Shown: positions 30,595 through 40,077 of the stretch, piece after piece
Numbering within the stretch: position 1 is the first letter of the stretch
Layout of the letters: every line of letters starts with the position of its first letter
From: Lachnospiraceae bacterium
Lineage (GTDB): Bacteria; Bacillota; Clostridia; Lachnospirales; Lachnospiraceae
Assembly: GCA_902363835.1 (NCBI GenBank)
Contig: CABJBM010000023.1
Coordinates: forward strand, 44,452 to 108,451
Length of the DNA stretch: 64,000 bases
Direction of reading: 5' to 3'
Made by a program: the position numbers and the translations under genes
Notes under the pieces: generated by a model
Told to the model about the DNA's origin: nothing
What the model saw: the letters and a program-made list of their open reading frames with translations, nothing else
Databases searched by the model: none

Positions 30595-31965
30595 TTAAAG
30601 TTTTTTGATGCGGTTTTCATAAATTCGTTTAAACAGGATGGTGCTTAATATCAGGGACATGATCTCAGCCAGGGGGAATGCATACCAAATTGCATGAAGA
30701 CCAAAGGCTTTCGCGAAAATATATGCGATAGGTAAAATACATACAAGCTGCCTGGCAACGGATACTATGAGGCTGTAGACCCCGTTTCCAAGAGCCTGGA
30801 AAACGGAACCAATGATAATGCAGTAGCCTGCAAAGAGGAACCCTAAGCTGATGATGCGCAGGGCAGGAACCCCGATGGAAATCATGTGCTCGGAAGCATC
30901 GAATAAACGCAGAAGCTGTACCGGGAATACCTGGAAAATAATGACGCCCAGGAACATGATGGAGACAGATCCAATGATACTGGAGCGTATGGTCTTCATG
31001 ATGCGGTCCCTGTTTTTGGCGCCCCAGTTATAGGCAACAATGGGAACCATACCGTTATTGAGTCCGAATACAGGCATGAAGATGAAGCTTTGCAGCTTAA
31101 AGAAAATGCCGAATACGGAAACCGCGGTTTCGGAGAACAGAAGAAGGATCTTATTCATACCAAAGGTCATAACAGAGCCAATGGACTGCATGATGATGGA
31201 AGGAAGTCCTACTTTATAAATATCAATGATGGTTTCCTTATGGGGACGGAAGCCGCGCATATTTAAATTCACGTCAGGATTTTTGGTTAAGTTGAAATAC
31301 AGCAGGAGCAGCATGGCAATGACCTGTCCGATCACAGTTGCAATGGCGGCTCCGGCAATGCCAAGGCGTGGAAAGCCGAAGAGTCCGAATATGAGGATGG
31401 GATCCAGAATGATGTTGATAATGGCTCCAAGCCCCTGGGTGATCATGTTGTAGATGGTGCGGCCGGTGGACTGCATGATCCGTTCCAAAGCGATTTGCAT
31501 ATAAACCCCGAAGGAGAAGATGGTACAGATGGAAAGATAAGTGGTTCCCTGGCTGATGATCTCCTCATTGCCTGTCTGCACCGTAAAATAAAACCTGGAA
31601 AGGAAAATTGCCAGCAGGGCGGAGGCCAGATAGCTGAGAATAAAAACAAATAATCCATTGACTGCGGCCAGATTGGCTGCTTTCTGGTTCTTTTCCCCTA
31701 AAGAGCGGGAAAGGAGGGCATTGACCCCTACACCGGTTCCTACAGCGATTGCAATGATCAGGTTTTGAATGGGAAAGGCAAGAGAGACTGCAGTAAGAGC
31801 TGCTTCTCCTATTTGTGCCACGAAAATACTGTCGACCACGTTGTAAAGTGCCTGTATCAGCATGGAAATAACCATGGGAAGAGACATGGTCAGTAAAAGC
31901 TTGTTTACCGGCATTGTTCCCATTTTATTTTCTTCAGGTATTGAAGCAGTCAATGTTTCAGACAT
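30595..31965 (-). CDS. MATE-family efflux transporter
   Basis: A 456-aa integral membrane exporter with about 12 helices, in the MatE group driven by Na+ or H+. The ATG at 31965 (protein beginning MSETLTASIPEENKMG) is chosen because GGGAGGG lies 8 bases upstream; the reading frame stays open for 33 more codons but without a ribosome site. The family is shown by NKLLLTMSLPMVISMLIQAL at the start and the repeated fold in the second half. Substrates may be drugs or metabolites and cannot be told from the sequence. Its promoter region faces the aspS T-box. Confidence 0.9.
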   Translation of the reverse strand: MSETLTASIPEENKMGTMPVNKLLLTMSLPMVISMLIQALYNVVDSIFVAQIGEAALTAVSLAFPIQNLIIAIAVGTGVGVNALLSRSLGEKNQKAANLAAVNGLFVFILSYLASALLAIFLSRFYFTVQTGNEEIISQGTTYLSICTIFSFGVYMQIALERIMQSTGRTIYNMITQGLGAIINIILDPILIFGLFGFPRLGIAGAAIATVIGQVIAMLLLLYFNLTKNPDVNLNMRGFRPHKETIIDIYKVGLPSIIMQSIGSVMTFGMNKILLLFSETAVSVFGIFFKLQSFIFMPVFGLNNGMVPIVAYNWGAKNRDRIMKTIRSSIIGSVSIMFLGVIIFQVFPVQLLRLFDASEHMISIGVPALRIISLGFLFAGYCIIIGSVFQALGNGVYSLIVSVARQLVCILPIAYIFAKAFGLHAIWYAFPLAEIMSLILSTILFKRIYENRIKKL

Positions 31966-32093
31966 AAAAAAAGCCCTCCCTATTTTATCGTAAGCGTGAT
32001 CATAATTGTAACCTTTCCCACAGGAAAAGTCAATATTGTATGGTTTTTTAGGTTCTTTTTCCATTGCTGGAGAGAATTTGTGAAAAATAAATA

Positions 32094-32122
32094 TTGCACA
32101 CCAAAATAGATTATGATATTAT
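32094..32122 (+). promoter_or_regulatory. Sigma-A promoter of the aspS-gatCAB operon
   Basis: TTGCAC (32094-32099), a 17-bp spacer and TATTAT (32117-32122). The start of transcription would be near 32129. Confidence 0.65.
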
Positions 32123-32129
32123 AAGTGCA

Positions 32130-32550
32130 ATTCATTGTAGTGAAGTGATGAACTGTTATAAAACAGGCCTGAACAGGGAATCATGAACCTGCAGGAGTTC
32201 AGAAGATATACTGAGAAAGGCAGAGAAGGAGACTCTGGCCTATGGACCTCAACAGGAAGAGGGCGTCACCGACTGAGAGCGCCGTCACGTGGGACTTGGC
32301 TAAGGGAACACTCCGGAGCCGATATGCCGAAGCGGCGTCAATCTTTTTTGACAGGGTTGACAGTGACATGAGTAGGCTTATCCGTACACATGCGTTAAAT
32401 GTTTGAGTGGAGGCATTTGCTTATCCGGCTGTCATATCTGCGGCTGGAGGAAGAGGCAGCTGTCTCAATGCGGGTGGTACCGCGGGAACTTATAGCCATA
32501 TAAATCCCGTCCCGGAATATGTAACTGTATTCCGGGGCGGGATATTTTAT
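32130..32550 (+). ncRNA. T-box leader of the aspS-gatCAB operon
   Basis: A ~420-base leader with the consensus T-box GGTGGTACCGCG (32473-32484). A long terminator has stem 32504-32519 pairing with 32528-32543, followed by a T-rich tail. The upstream half is long and rich in inverted repeats, as expected for stem I and later stems. I could not place the specifier codon with confidence. Downstream genes predict Asp (GAC) or Asn (AAC). Confidence 0.87.
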
Positions 32551-32643
32551 TGCAGTTTAACCAGGAAGAATGCCATGGCTAAACAATAACACACCCTTCA
32601 CCGGAATCAAAAACAATTACATTCAGGTAAGGAGAATACAGAT

Positions 32644-33975
32644 ATGGAATTTATCAGTGGTGTAAGAGAAAAAGAAACGGTCTCCATGGACTGCATAAGA
32701 TCCGGCAGTTATGAGGGACGGACGGTAAAAATGGAAGGCAGCGTCCATACTATAAGGGATATGGGAGAGGTTGCTTTTGTGATCCTTCGGAAAGCTGAGG
32801 GTCTGGTACAGTGTGTATACGAAGAAGGAAAGACGGCTTTTGACTTAAGCCTTTTAAAGGAAGAGTCAGCGGTCCGTGTCACTGGAATCGTATCAAAGGA
32901 AGAGAGAGCCCCTCACGGGTTTGAGATCCGCCTTTTGGGGATTGACCTGCTGTCCCAGCCGGCAGAAGCGCTGCCGGTGGCAATCAGCAAGTGGAAATTA
33001 AACACTTCCCTTGAGACAAAGCTGGCCCTGCGCCCGATTACCCTGCGAAACCCGATGGAAAGAGCAAAGTTCCGCCTTCAGGAAGGCATTGTAAGAGGTT
33101 TTCGGGACTTTCTCCGCTCCCAGAATTTTACTGAGATCCGTACACCAAAGATCGTAGCCCGCGGAGCAGAAGGCGGCTCCAACGTATTTAAACTGGATTA
33201 TTTTAATAAAAAAGCAGAACTGGGCCAAAGTCCCCAGTTTTATAAGCAGACCATGGTAGGCGTGTATGACCGGGTATTTGAAGTCGCTCCCGTCTTCCGT
33301 GCGGAAAAGCATAATACAACGAGACATTTAAACGAATATACCAGCATGGACTTTGAAATGGGATATATTGACAGCTTTGAGGAAATCATGGAAATGGAAA
33401 CAGCCATGCTCCAGTATACCTTTGGACTTCTTTGTGAGGAATATGAAACAGAGCTTAAGATGCTCAAGGTCACTCTTCCCAATGTGTCCAATATCCCAAC
33501 AGTCCGCTTTGCAGAAGCAAAGGAGCTGGTTGCCGGAAAATATAACAGAAAAATCAGAAACCCTTATGATCTGGAGCCGGAGGAGGAAGTGCTTATCGGC
33601 CGTTACTTTAAAGAAGAGTATGGCAGTGATTTTGTGTTTGTCACTCATTATCCGTCAAAGAAGCGCCCCTTCTATGCCATGGACGATCCGGCTGACCCTA
33701 AATTTACCCTGAGTTTTGATTTATTGTTCAAGGGGCTGGAGGTCACTACCGGAGGCCAGAGAATTCATGATTATGATACCATCCTTAAAAAGATGGAAGC
33801 CAGAGGAATGAATCCGGAAGACATTTCTTCCTATTTAATGATATTCCAATACGGCATGCCTCCTCACGGAGGTCTTGGAATCGGCCTGGAGCGCTTAACC
33901 ATGCGCCTTCTTGACGAGGGGAATATAAGAGAGACTACGTTGTTCCCAAGAGATGTGACAAGGCTGGAACCATAA
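32644..33975 (+). CDS. aspS: Aspartyl-tRNA synthetase, archaeal-type (probably non-discriminating)
   Basis: A 443-aa class IIb synthetase. An N-terminal OB-fold anticodon-binding domain (~20-110) is followed by the catalytic core with [11 protein letters not shown] (motif 2) and [12 protein letters not shown] (motif 3). At 443 residues it lacks the large bacterial insertion domain of normal ~590-aa bacterial AspRS, so it is the archaeal type. Many of these load Asp onto both tRNA-Asp and tRNA-Asn. The gatC, gatA and gatB genes immediately downstream would convert Asp-tRNA-Asn to Asn-tRNA-Asn. AAGGAG is 9 bases before the ATG. Non-discriminating activity is an inference. Confidence 0.9.
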   Translation: MEFISGVREKETVSMDCIRSGSYEGRTVKMEGSVHTIRDMGEVAFVILRKAEGLVQCVYEEGKTAFDLSLLKEESAVRVTGIVSKEERAPHGFEIRLLGIDLLSQPAEALPVAISKWKLNTSLETKLALRPITLRNPMERAKFRLQEGIVRGFRDFLRSQNFTEIRTPKIVARGAEGGSNVFKLDYFNKKAELGQSPQFYKQTMVGVYDRVFEVAPVFRAEKHNTTRHLNEYTSMDFEMGYIDSFEEIMEMETAMLQYTFGLLCEEYETELKMLKVTLPNVSNIPTVRFAEAKELVAGKYNRKIRNPYDLEPEEEVLIGRYFKEEYGSDFVFVTHYPSKKRPFYAMDDPADPKFTLSFDLLFKGLEVTTGGQRIHDYDTILKKMEARGMNPEDISSYLMIFQYGMPPHGGLGIGLERLTMRLLDEGNIRETTLFPRDVTRLEP

Positions 33976-33982
33976 ACGGCTT

Positions 33983-34083
33983 GGGGGTATAGCTTTATGT
34001 CCAAAAAACATGGGCAGGAGCAAGGAAACACCCTGCGGGTATACCTTTATGCCCCAAATGCATGGGCAGGAGCAAGGAAAGGA
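33983..34083 (+). repeat. Short interspersed hairpin repeat, two tandem copies
   Basis: Two 52-base units between aspS and gatC. The first (from 33983) has hairpin ATGT/ACAT. The second (from 34024) has ATGC/GCAT and the upstream GGAAACACCCTGC box also seen at 25418. Both are followed by CATGGGCAGGAGCAAGGA. Stem bases differ between copies but keep pairing. Confidence 0.7.
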
Positions 34084-34093
34084 GAACAGAAAA

Positions 34094-34387
34094 ATGGCGC
34101 ATATGATTGATGATGATATGATTCAATACGTAGGAATCCTGGCAAAGCTGGAACTTGACGATGAGGAAAAGGAAGCGGCAAAAAAGGATATGGGCCGCAT
34201 GCTGGATTATATTGATAAATTAAACGAACTGGATACCAATGGCGTGGAACCCATGTCCCATGTATTTCCGGTGCACAATGTTTTCCGTGAGGATGTGGTG
34301 GAAAACGGTGATGACAGAGAGAACATCTTAAAAAATGCTCCGGAAAGCAAGGATGGAGCATTTAAGGTGCCAAAAACAGTGGAATAG
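34094..34387 (+). CDS. gatC: Asp-tRNA(Asn)/Glu-tRNA(Gln) amidotransferase subunit C
   Basis: A 97-aa small subunit that wraps around GatA and stabilises the GatCAB complex. ATG at 34094 has AAAGGAG at 34078-34084. The frame remains open upstream only because it reads through the repeat element. Family features are the N-terminal [14 protein letters not shown] helix and the C-terminal NVFREDVV with [15 protein letters not shown]. It is encoded 118 bp after aspS and 12 bp before gatA. Confidence 0.93.
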   Translation: MAHMIDDDMIQYVGILAKLELDDEEKEAAKKDMGRMLDYIDKLNELDTNGVEPMSHVFPVHNVFREDVVENGDDRENILKNAPESKDGAFKVPKTVE

Positions 34388-34399
34388 GGGGATTCTCAT

Positions 34400-35971
34400 A
34401 TGACAGCGAAAGAAATATTATCCCTCACAGCGGTGCAGTTAGGGAAAAAGATAAAAAGCGGGGAAGTAACTTCAATGGAAGCGGTAAAAGCAGCCCTGGG
34501 CCAGATAAAGGCCCTGGAGCCGGTGCTTAACAGCTTTGTAACCATAGAGGAAGAACGAGCATTAAAAGAGGCAGAAGAGGTACAGAAACGAATCGAAAAC
34601 GGAGAGCTTACAGGCCCTTTGGCGGGCGTACCCGTAGCAGTAAAAGATAACATCTGCATTGAAGGCATGAAAACCACCTGCAGCTCTAAAATCCTTTCCG
34701 GCTTTGTTCCTTCTTATACGGCCTCTGCAGTGGAGAACTTAAAAAAGGCAGGAGCAGTGATCCTTGGAAAAACCAATATGGATGAGTTTGCCATGGGAAG
34801 CACAACGGAAACCTCGGCCTATGGAGCGACGAGAAACCCATGGAACCCGGAACACGTTCCCGGCGGCTCCTCCGGCGGTTCCTGTGCGGCAGTTGCAGCA
34901 GCAGAATGCTTTTATGCTTTAGGCTCTGATACAGGAGGTTCCATAAGGCAGCCTGCCTCCTTCTGCGGTGTTACGGGATTAAAGCCCACATACGGAACCA
35001 TTTCCAGGTACGGGCTGATTGCCTATGGATCTTCCTTAGACCAGATCGGCCCTGTTGCAAAGGATGTGATAGATTGTGCCGCAATTTTAGAGATTCTAGC
35101 CTCCCATGACAGGAAGGACAGTACATCTGTGGAACGAAAGGACAGTGACTTTACCCAGGCTTTAAAGGATGATGTAAAAGGAATGCGGATCGGCATTCCC
35201 GGGGATTACCTGGGCCAGGGCATTGATCGGTCGGTAAAGGAAGCTGTTTTAAAGGCGGCCAGGGTCTTGGAGGAAAAGGGAGCCATTGTAGAGACCTTTG
35301 ACTTGGGGATGGTGGAATATGCCATTCCAGCCTACTATGTAATCGCCTCGGCAGAGGCAAGTTCCAACTTATCCAGGTTTGACGGCGTTAAATACGGGTA
35401 TCGGGCCAGGGAATACGAGGGGCTTCACGGCATGTACAAAAAGAGCCGTTCCCAGGGCTTTGGGCCGGAGGTGAAACGGCGTATTATGCTTGGCTCCTTT
35501 GTATTAAGCTCCGGTTATTATGATGCTTATTATCTGAAAGCTTTAAGAACAAAGGCTTTGATCAAAAAAGCATTTGACCAGGCATTTTCAAAATACGATG
35601 TAATTCTTGGACCGGCATCCCCTTCCACGGCACCAAGGCTTGGGGAGAGCTTAAGCGATCCTTTAAAAATGTATCTGGGAGATATCTATACCATTTCCGT
35701 AAACCTTGCCGGGCTTCCGGGCCTTACGGTTCCCTGCACCAGGGATTCCAAAGGGCTGCCAATTGGGGTCCAGTTTATCGGAGACTGTTTTAAGGAAAAA
35801 AACATCATCAGGGCAGGCTTTGCTTTTGAGCAGAGCAGAAGTTATGAGATGCCTCCCATGGCCTTTGAAGCCATTTCCGGCAATACCCTTCCATCAGACC
35901 TTTACACCCCCAAAAGCGGGGATGGCTCTGCACAAAGATCATGGCAGGAAAAGGGAAAGGAGGAGAAATAA
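34400..35971 (+). CDS. gatA: Asp-tRNA(Asn)/Glu-tRNA(Gln) amidotransferase subunit A
   Basis: The 523-aa glutaminase/amidase subunit that releases ammonia from glutamine and channels it to GatB. The amidase signature triad is visible: Lys82 in VAVKDNI, and the Ser pair in GGSSGGS and DTGGSIRQPASF. The C-terminus is ~35 residues longer than many GatA proteins and Ser/Lys-rich. Its stop codon is directly followed by the gatB ATG, and the gatB ribosome site lies inside gatA. Confidence 0.95.
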   Translation: MTAKEILSLTAVQLGKKIKSGEVTSMEAVKAALGQIKALEPVLNSFVTIEEERALKEAEEVQKRIENGELTGPLAGVPVAVKDNICIEGMKTTCSSKILSGFVPSYTASAVENLKKAGAVILGKTNMDEFAMGSTTETSAYGATRNPWNPEHVPGGSSGGSCAAVAAAECFYALGSDTGGSIRQPASFCGVTGLKPTYGTISRYGLIAYGSSLDQIGPVAKDVIDCAAILEILASHDRKDSTSVERKDSDFTQALKDDVKGMRIGIPGDYLGQGIDRSVKEAVLKAARVLEEKGAIVETFDLGMVEYAIPAYYVIASAEASSNLSRFDGVKYGYRAREYEGLHGMYKKSRSQGFGPEVKRRIMLGSFVLSSGYYDAYYLKALRTKALIKKAFDQAFSKYDVILGPASPSTAPRLGESLSDPLKMYLGDIYTISVNLAGLPGLTVPCTRDSKGLPIGVQFIGDCFKEKNIIRAGFAFEQSRSYEMPPMAFEAISGNTLPSDLYTPKSGDGSAQRSWQEKGKEEK

Positions 35972-37405
35972 ATGAGTAAACAGTATGAGACGGTCATCGG
36001 CCTGGAAGTCCATGTAGAACTGGCCACAAAAACGAAGATCTTCTGCAGCTGCTCCACGGAATTCGGCGGGGCGCCCAACACTCACACCTGTCCGGTATGC
36101 ACCGGTATGCCTGGTTCCCTTCCGGTTCTTAATAAACAGGTGGTAGAATATGCCCTTGCCGTAGGCCTTGCAGCAAACTGCCGGATCAACCAGTACTGCA
36201 AGTTTGACCGGAAGAATTATTTTTATCCCGATAATCCGCAAAACTACCAGATATCCCAGCTCTATCTTCCTATCTGCCATGACGGCTATGTGGAGATTGA
36301 TACGCCTTCCGGAAAGAAAAAGATCGGGATCCATGAGATCCACATGGAAGAGGACGCCGGAAAGCTCATCCATGATGAATGGGAGGATTGCTCCCTGGTA
36401 GACTTTAACCGGAGCGGGGTCCCTCTCATTGAGATCGTATCAGAGCCTGATATGAGAAGCGGGGATGAGGTAATCGCCTATTTAGAAAAGCTGAGGCTGA
36501 TCATTCAGTACCTGGGCGCTTCAGACTGTAAGCTTCAGGAAGGCTCCATGAGGGCTGATGTGAACTTATCCGTCCGTGAAGCTGGTGCCGCCGAATTCGG
36601 GACCAGGACGGAAATGAAGAATTTAAACTCCTTTAAAGCCATTGCCCGGGCCATTGAAGGGGAGAGGAAACGCCAGATTGAATTGATTGAGGAGGGAAAA
36701 CCGGTGGTTCAGGAGACCAGGCGGTGGGATGACAACAAGGAATCCTCTTATGCCATGCGGTCAAAGGAAGATGCCAAGGACTACCGCTATTTCCCTGATC
36801 CCGACTTACCTCCCGTGGTCATAAGCGATGAATGGATCAGCAGCATAAAAGCCAGACAGCCGGAGCTGCGTACGGAAAAGATGGCCCGTTATCAGGAAGA
36901 GTATAATCTTTCCCGGTATGATGCGGATATTATCACCGGATCCAAGCATATGGCGGACATTTTTGAGGCGGTCACCGGGATCTGCCGCAAGCCAAAGGAA
37001 GCGGCAAACTGGCTGATGGTAGAGGCCATGAGGCTGTTAAAAGAGACAGAAACAGAACCTGAAAATATGACATTTTCTCCTGAAAACCTTGCAAAATTGA
37101 TCGATTTAGTGGATAATGGTACCATTAACCGTACCGTGGGCAAGGAAGTTTTTGAAAAAGTTTTCGCAGAAAACATTGATCCGGAACTCTATGTGGAGGA
37201 AAAAGGATTAAAGGTTGTAAATGATGAAGGAGAACTGCTCAGGGTAATTGAGGGAATTGTTTCTGCAAATCCGCAGTCCGTGGAGGATTACCGCAATGGA
37301 AAAGAGAGGGCTTTTGGATTTTTAGTAGGCCAGACCATGCGTTCCATGAAGGGAAAAGCCGACCCGGGAGCGGTCAACAGGATATTAAAGGACCTATTAG
37401 GTTAA
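35972..37405 (+). CDS. gatB: Asp-tRNA(Asn)/Glu-tRNA(Gln) amidotransferase subunit B
   Basis: The 477-aa tRNA-binding kinase/amidase subunit that activates the side-chain carboxyl of Asp or Glu on tRNA. The N-terminal cradle has VIGLEVHVELATKTKIFC and CTGMPGSLPVLN. The zinc-site cysteines (FCSCS and HTCPVC) are intact. A helical domain and a YqeY-like tail domain (~325-477) follow. AAGGAGG lies just before the ATG inside the end of gatA. With an archaeal-type AspRS upstream, the complex probably makes Asn-tRNA as well as Gln-tRNA. Confidence 0.96.
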   Translation: MSKQYETVIGLEVHVELATKTKIFCSCSTEFGGAPNTHTCPVCTGMPGSLPVLNKQVVEYALAVGLAANCRINQYCKFDRKNYFYPDNPQNYQISQLYLPICHDGYVEIDTPSGKKKIGIHEIHMEEDAGKLIHDEWEDCSLVDFNRSGVPLIEIVSEPDMRSGDEVIAYLEKLRLIIQYLGASDCKLQEGSMRADVNLSVREAGAAEFGTRTEMKNLNSFKAIARAIEGERKRQIELIEEGKPVVQETRRWDDNKESSYAMRSKEDAKDYRYFPDPDLPPVVISDEWISSIKARQPELRTEKMARYQEEYNLSRYDADIITGSKHMADIFEAVTGICRKPKEAANWLMVEAMRLLKETETEPENMTFSPENLAKLIDLVDNGTINRTVGKEVFEKVFAENIDPELYVEEKGLKVVNDEGELLRVIEGIVSANPQSVEDYRNGKERAFGFLVGQTMRSMKGKADPGAVNRILKDLLG

Positions 37406-37415
37406 AGGAGTCTAT

Positions 37416-38729
37416 ATGAGGAGGAAAATGAAATCTATGAAGCCATATGTTGAGATGACAAAGGAAGAGTTACAGGAACTGAGGAAACAGCTTTCCGCAC
37501 AGTATAAGGAATTTCAGGGCAAGGATTTAAAGCTTGACATGTCCAGAGGAAAGCCCAGCACAGAACAGCTGGATATATCCATGGGAATGATGGATGTGCT
37601 TAGCAGCGATGATGATCTGACCTGCGATGACGGCACAGACTGCCGCAACTATGGGGTCCTTGACGGGATCAAGGAGGCAAAAGAGCTTCTTGCTGACATG
37701 ATGGAGGTTGCGCCGGACCATATTATCATTTATGGCAATTCCAGCTTAAACGTCATGTATGATACGGTTTCCCGTTCCATGACTCACGGTGTTATGGGAA
37801 GCACTCCCTGGTGCAAGCTGGATAAGGTGAAATTCCTCTGCCCAGTGCCCGGATATGACAGACATTTTTCCATAACCGAATACTTTGGAATCGAAATGGT
37901 GAACGTTCCCATGACTCCTACCGGTCCTGACATGGATATGGTGGAAGAGCTGGTTGCAAAGGATGATTCCATTAAAGGGATCTGGTGTGTTCCAAAATAC
38001 TCCAACCCTCAGGGAATTTCCTATTCCGATGATACGGTACGCCGTTTTGCCCGTTTAAAGCCGGCTGCCAAAGACTTCCGCATTTATTGGGATAATGCTT
38101 ACACCATCCATCATTTATACGACCGGGACCAGGATCATCTCATTGAGATTCTTGCAGAGTGTAAGAGAGCCGGGAACCCGGATATGGTTTATAAATTTGC
38201 TTCCACCTCAAAGGTCAGCTTCCCAGGCTCCGGCGTTGCAACCATTGCAGCCAGCCAGAACAACCTGGTAGACATTATGAAACAGCTGAAAATACAGACC
38301 ATTGGCCATGACAAGGTAAACCAGCTGCGCCATGTACGTTTCTTTGGAGATATTCACGGCATGGTAGAGCATATGAGAAAGCATGCGGATATCATGAGAC
38401 CCAAATTTGAGGCAGTGATCCAGATTCTGGAAAGAGAGCTGGGCGGTCTTGGAATCGGGGAATGGACCAGTCCAAAAGGCGGCTATTTCATTTCCTTTGA
38501 CTCTCTTGACGGATGTGCAAAAGCCATTGTTGCAAGATGCAAAAAGTCCGGCCTTATAATGACCGGAGCAGGTGCTACTTATCCTTATGGAAAAGATCCA
38601 CGGGATAACAATATCCGCATTGCCCCTTCTTATCCTCCTTTATCTGATCTGATTCTTGCTATGGAATTATTTGCTCTTTGTGTGAAGATCGTAAGCATTG
38701 ACAGGATTCTGGCTAAAAAGGAATCATAA
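37416..38729 (+). CDS. Aspartate aminotransferase, class Ic (MocR-like AspAT)
   Basis: A 437-aa PLP enzyme interconverting aspartate/2-oxoglutarate and oxaloacetate/glutamate. It strongly recalls the Corynebacterium glutamicum AspT type: KLDMSRGKPSTEQLD near the start, NYGVLDGI, FLCPVPGYDRHFSITE, YWDNAYTIH and the PLP Lys266 in FASTSKVSFPGSG. AAAGGAG precedes the ATG at 37416; ATG 37428 and 37437 are also possible. The gene follows gatB by 10 bp and no terminator intervenes. It probably shares the T-box transcript, linking aspartate supply to Asp/Asn-tRNA formation. Confidence 0.87.
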   Translation: MRRKMKSMKPYVEMTKEELQELRKQLSAQYKEFQGKDLKLDMSRGKPSTEQLDISMGMMDVLSSDDDLTCDDGTDCRNYGVLDGIKEAKELLADMMEVAPDHIIIYGNSSLNVMYDTVSRSMTHGVMGSTPWCKLDKVKFLCPVPGYDRHFSITEYFGIEMVNVPMTPTGPDMDMVEELVAKDDSIKGIWCVPKYSNPQGISYSDDTVRRFARLKPAAKDFRIYWDNAYTIHHLYDRDQDHLIEILAECKRAGNPDMVYKFASTSKVSFPGSGVATIAASQNNLVDIMKQLKIQTIGHDKVNQLRHVRFFGDIHGMVEHMRKHADIMRPKFEAVIQILERELGGLGIGEWTSPKGGYFISFDSLDGCAKAIVARCKKSGLIMTGAGATYPYGKDPRDNNIRIAPSYPPLSDLILAMELFALCVKIVSIDRILAKKES

Positions 38730-38738
38730 ATAAAATAA

Positions 38739-38792
38739 AAGCGCTGAAAGATGACCCGGATTTCGTCATTTTTCGGCGCTTCCTTTTTATTT
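38739..38792 (+). terminator. Rho-independent terminator of the aspS-gatCAB-AspAT operon
   Basis: A ~17-bp stem with two imperfect pairs (from 38739, AAGCGCTGAAAGATGAC, pairing with 38765-38781) is followed by CCTTTTTATTTTT. Confidence 0.8.
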
Positions 38793-38799
38793 TTCCGGA

Positions 38800-40053
38800 T
38801 TAAGCCCCTCTCTTTTTGGAAAAGCCCATCAGGTCCATCTGCAGGGCAAAAATATCCCTTGCCCTTAAGTTTTGCAGGGAACCTTCCATAAAATAGGTTT
38901 CTCCTGCCTTTTCCACCTTATCCTGCCTCACATCTCCGCCCCAGATGATTGTTGGGACGCCGTCTCCTGTGTGGTCCTTGGCCTCACAGGGGGTGGAATG
39001 ATCTGATGTGAAAGAGATGTAACACCCATCCCTGTCAACATGATCCATTAAATAGCCTGCCATGGAGTCAATCTCTTCAATGATCCGGACTTTCTCCATG
39101 GGCTGATTGTCATGGCCTGCCAGATCAGTGCCTTTGACATGGACAATGACCCAATCGTAGCCATCCTTTATGGATTCCACGGCTTTCCTGGCTTTTCCCA
39201 TGATATCCGTAGTAAAGCCGCCGGTAAAGGAATCCTGAAGGTAATAATCAAAGCCAACCAGACGGGCAATTCCTCCCACAGTCACATCCCCGGCAATGCA
39301 CATCCCCCGGATGCCCACCTGCCTGGCTGTACTGGGGATGGCCCTTAGCTGCCCCGGCCCTCTGGTTATGACCACGTTGGCTGGAAGAAGCCCTTTCCTG
39401 ATCCGTTCCTGGTTCACAGGATGGTTTTTTAATATGTCAATGGCTTTCCCGGTGAATTCCCATAAGTTTTCCGCGGTTTGTGCCGCCTCTTTGCAGTCCG
39501 GATTTTCCGGGTAAGGAACTACCAGCTTTGCACCCTCGTTAGCAGTGCCTACGTCTGTGGGCACAATGTCCGCTGACAGCCCTTTTCCCCGAAATACCAC
39601 TGCGACCCGGTGCTGGGTCAGTTCCTTTACAAGAACAATGGTGCCGTCCTTAAGCTCCATGCCGGATAAAGCCCTGGCCAGTTCCCCGGTTCCCTCATGG
39701 ATCCGTCCGGCTCTCCGATCAATTACTGTGTCCTCCTCGTCAATGGTTCCAAAATTCCCGCGAAAGGCCACATCCCCTTCCATCAGCTCCATCCCTCCGC
39801 TTAAAGCTTCCAGGGGACCTCTGCCGGGATAGTACTTATGGGAGTCACAGCCAAAGATTTCCATGTGGCCGACATCAGTGCCGACGGGAATCCCCGGAGC
39901 AATGGGATATACGTTCCCAGAGCTGCCTTCCTTTGCCAAACGGTCCAGATTCGGTGTGTTTGCGTATTCTAAGGGGGTCAAACCGCCCAGCGTCTTGATT
40001 GGCCGGTCTCCCAGCCCATCAGATATTATCAATATTCCCTGTTTTTTTCTCAT
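38800..40053 (-). CDS. 2,3-bisphosphoglycerate-independent phosphoglycerate mutase, archaeal type
   Basis: A 417-aa alkaline-phosphatase-superfamily enzyme interconverting 3- and 2-phosphoglycerate. It has the shorter archaeal-type (ApgM) layout, with ILIISDGLGDRP at the start, GTDVGHMEIFG carrying the phospho-accepting Thr/Ser region, GDVAFRGNFGT, and the metal-binding HVKGTDLAGHD and FTSDHSTP near the end. The ATG at 40053 is preferred to 40065 because AAAAGGA falls at proper distance from it and abuts the earlier one. It is convergent with the AspAT gene. A relative acting on another phosphate substrate (phosphonopyruvate decarboxylase-like) cannot be ruled out. Confidence 0.82.
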   Translation of the reverse strand: MRKKQGILIISDGLGDRPIKTLGGLTPLEYANTPNLDRLAKEGSSGNVYPIAPGIPVGTDVGHMEIFGCDSHKYYPGRGPLEALSGGMELMEGDVAFRGNFGTIDEEDTVIDRRAGRIHEGTGELARALSGMELKDGTIVLVKELTQHRVAVVFRGKGLSADIVPTDVGTANEGAKLVVPYPENPDCKEAAQTAENLWEFTGKAIDILKNHPVNQERIRKGLLPANVVITRGPGQLRAIPSTARQVGIRGMCIAGDVTVGGIARLVGFDYYLQDSFTGGFTTDIMGKARKAVESIKDGYDWVIVHVKGTDLAGHDNQPMEKVRIIEEIDSMAGYLMDHVDRDGCYISFTSDHSTPCEAKDHTGDGVPTIIWGGDVRQDKVEKAGETYFMEGSLQNLRARDIFALQMDLMGFSKKRGA

Positions 40054-40077
40054 ATGATCACTCATCCTTTTTCTAAT

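Noticed and set aside
32183..32589. Two short plus-strand frames before aspS
   Set aside because: They lie inside the T-box leader and reflect its GC-rich stems, not genes.
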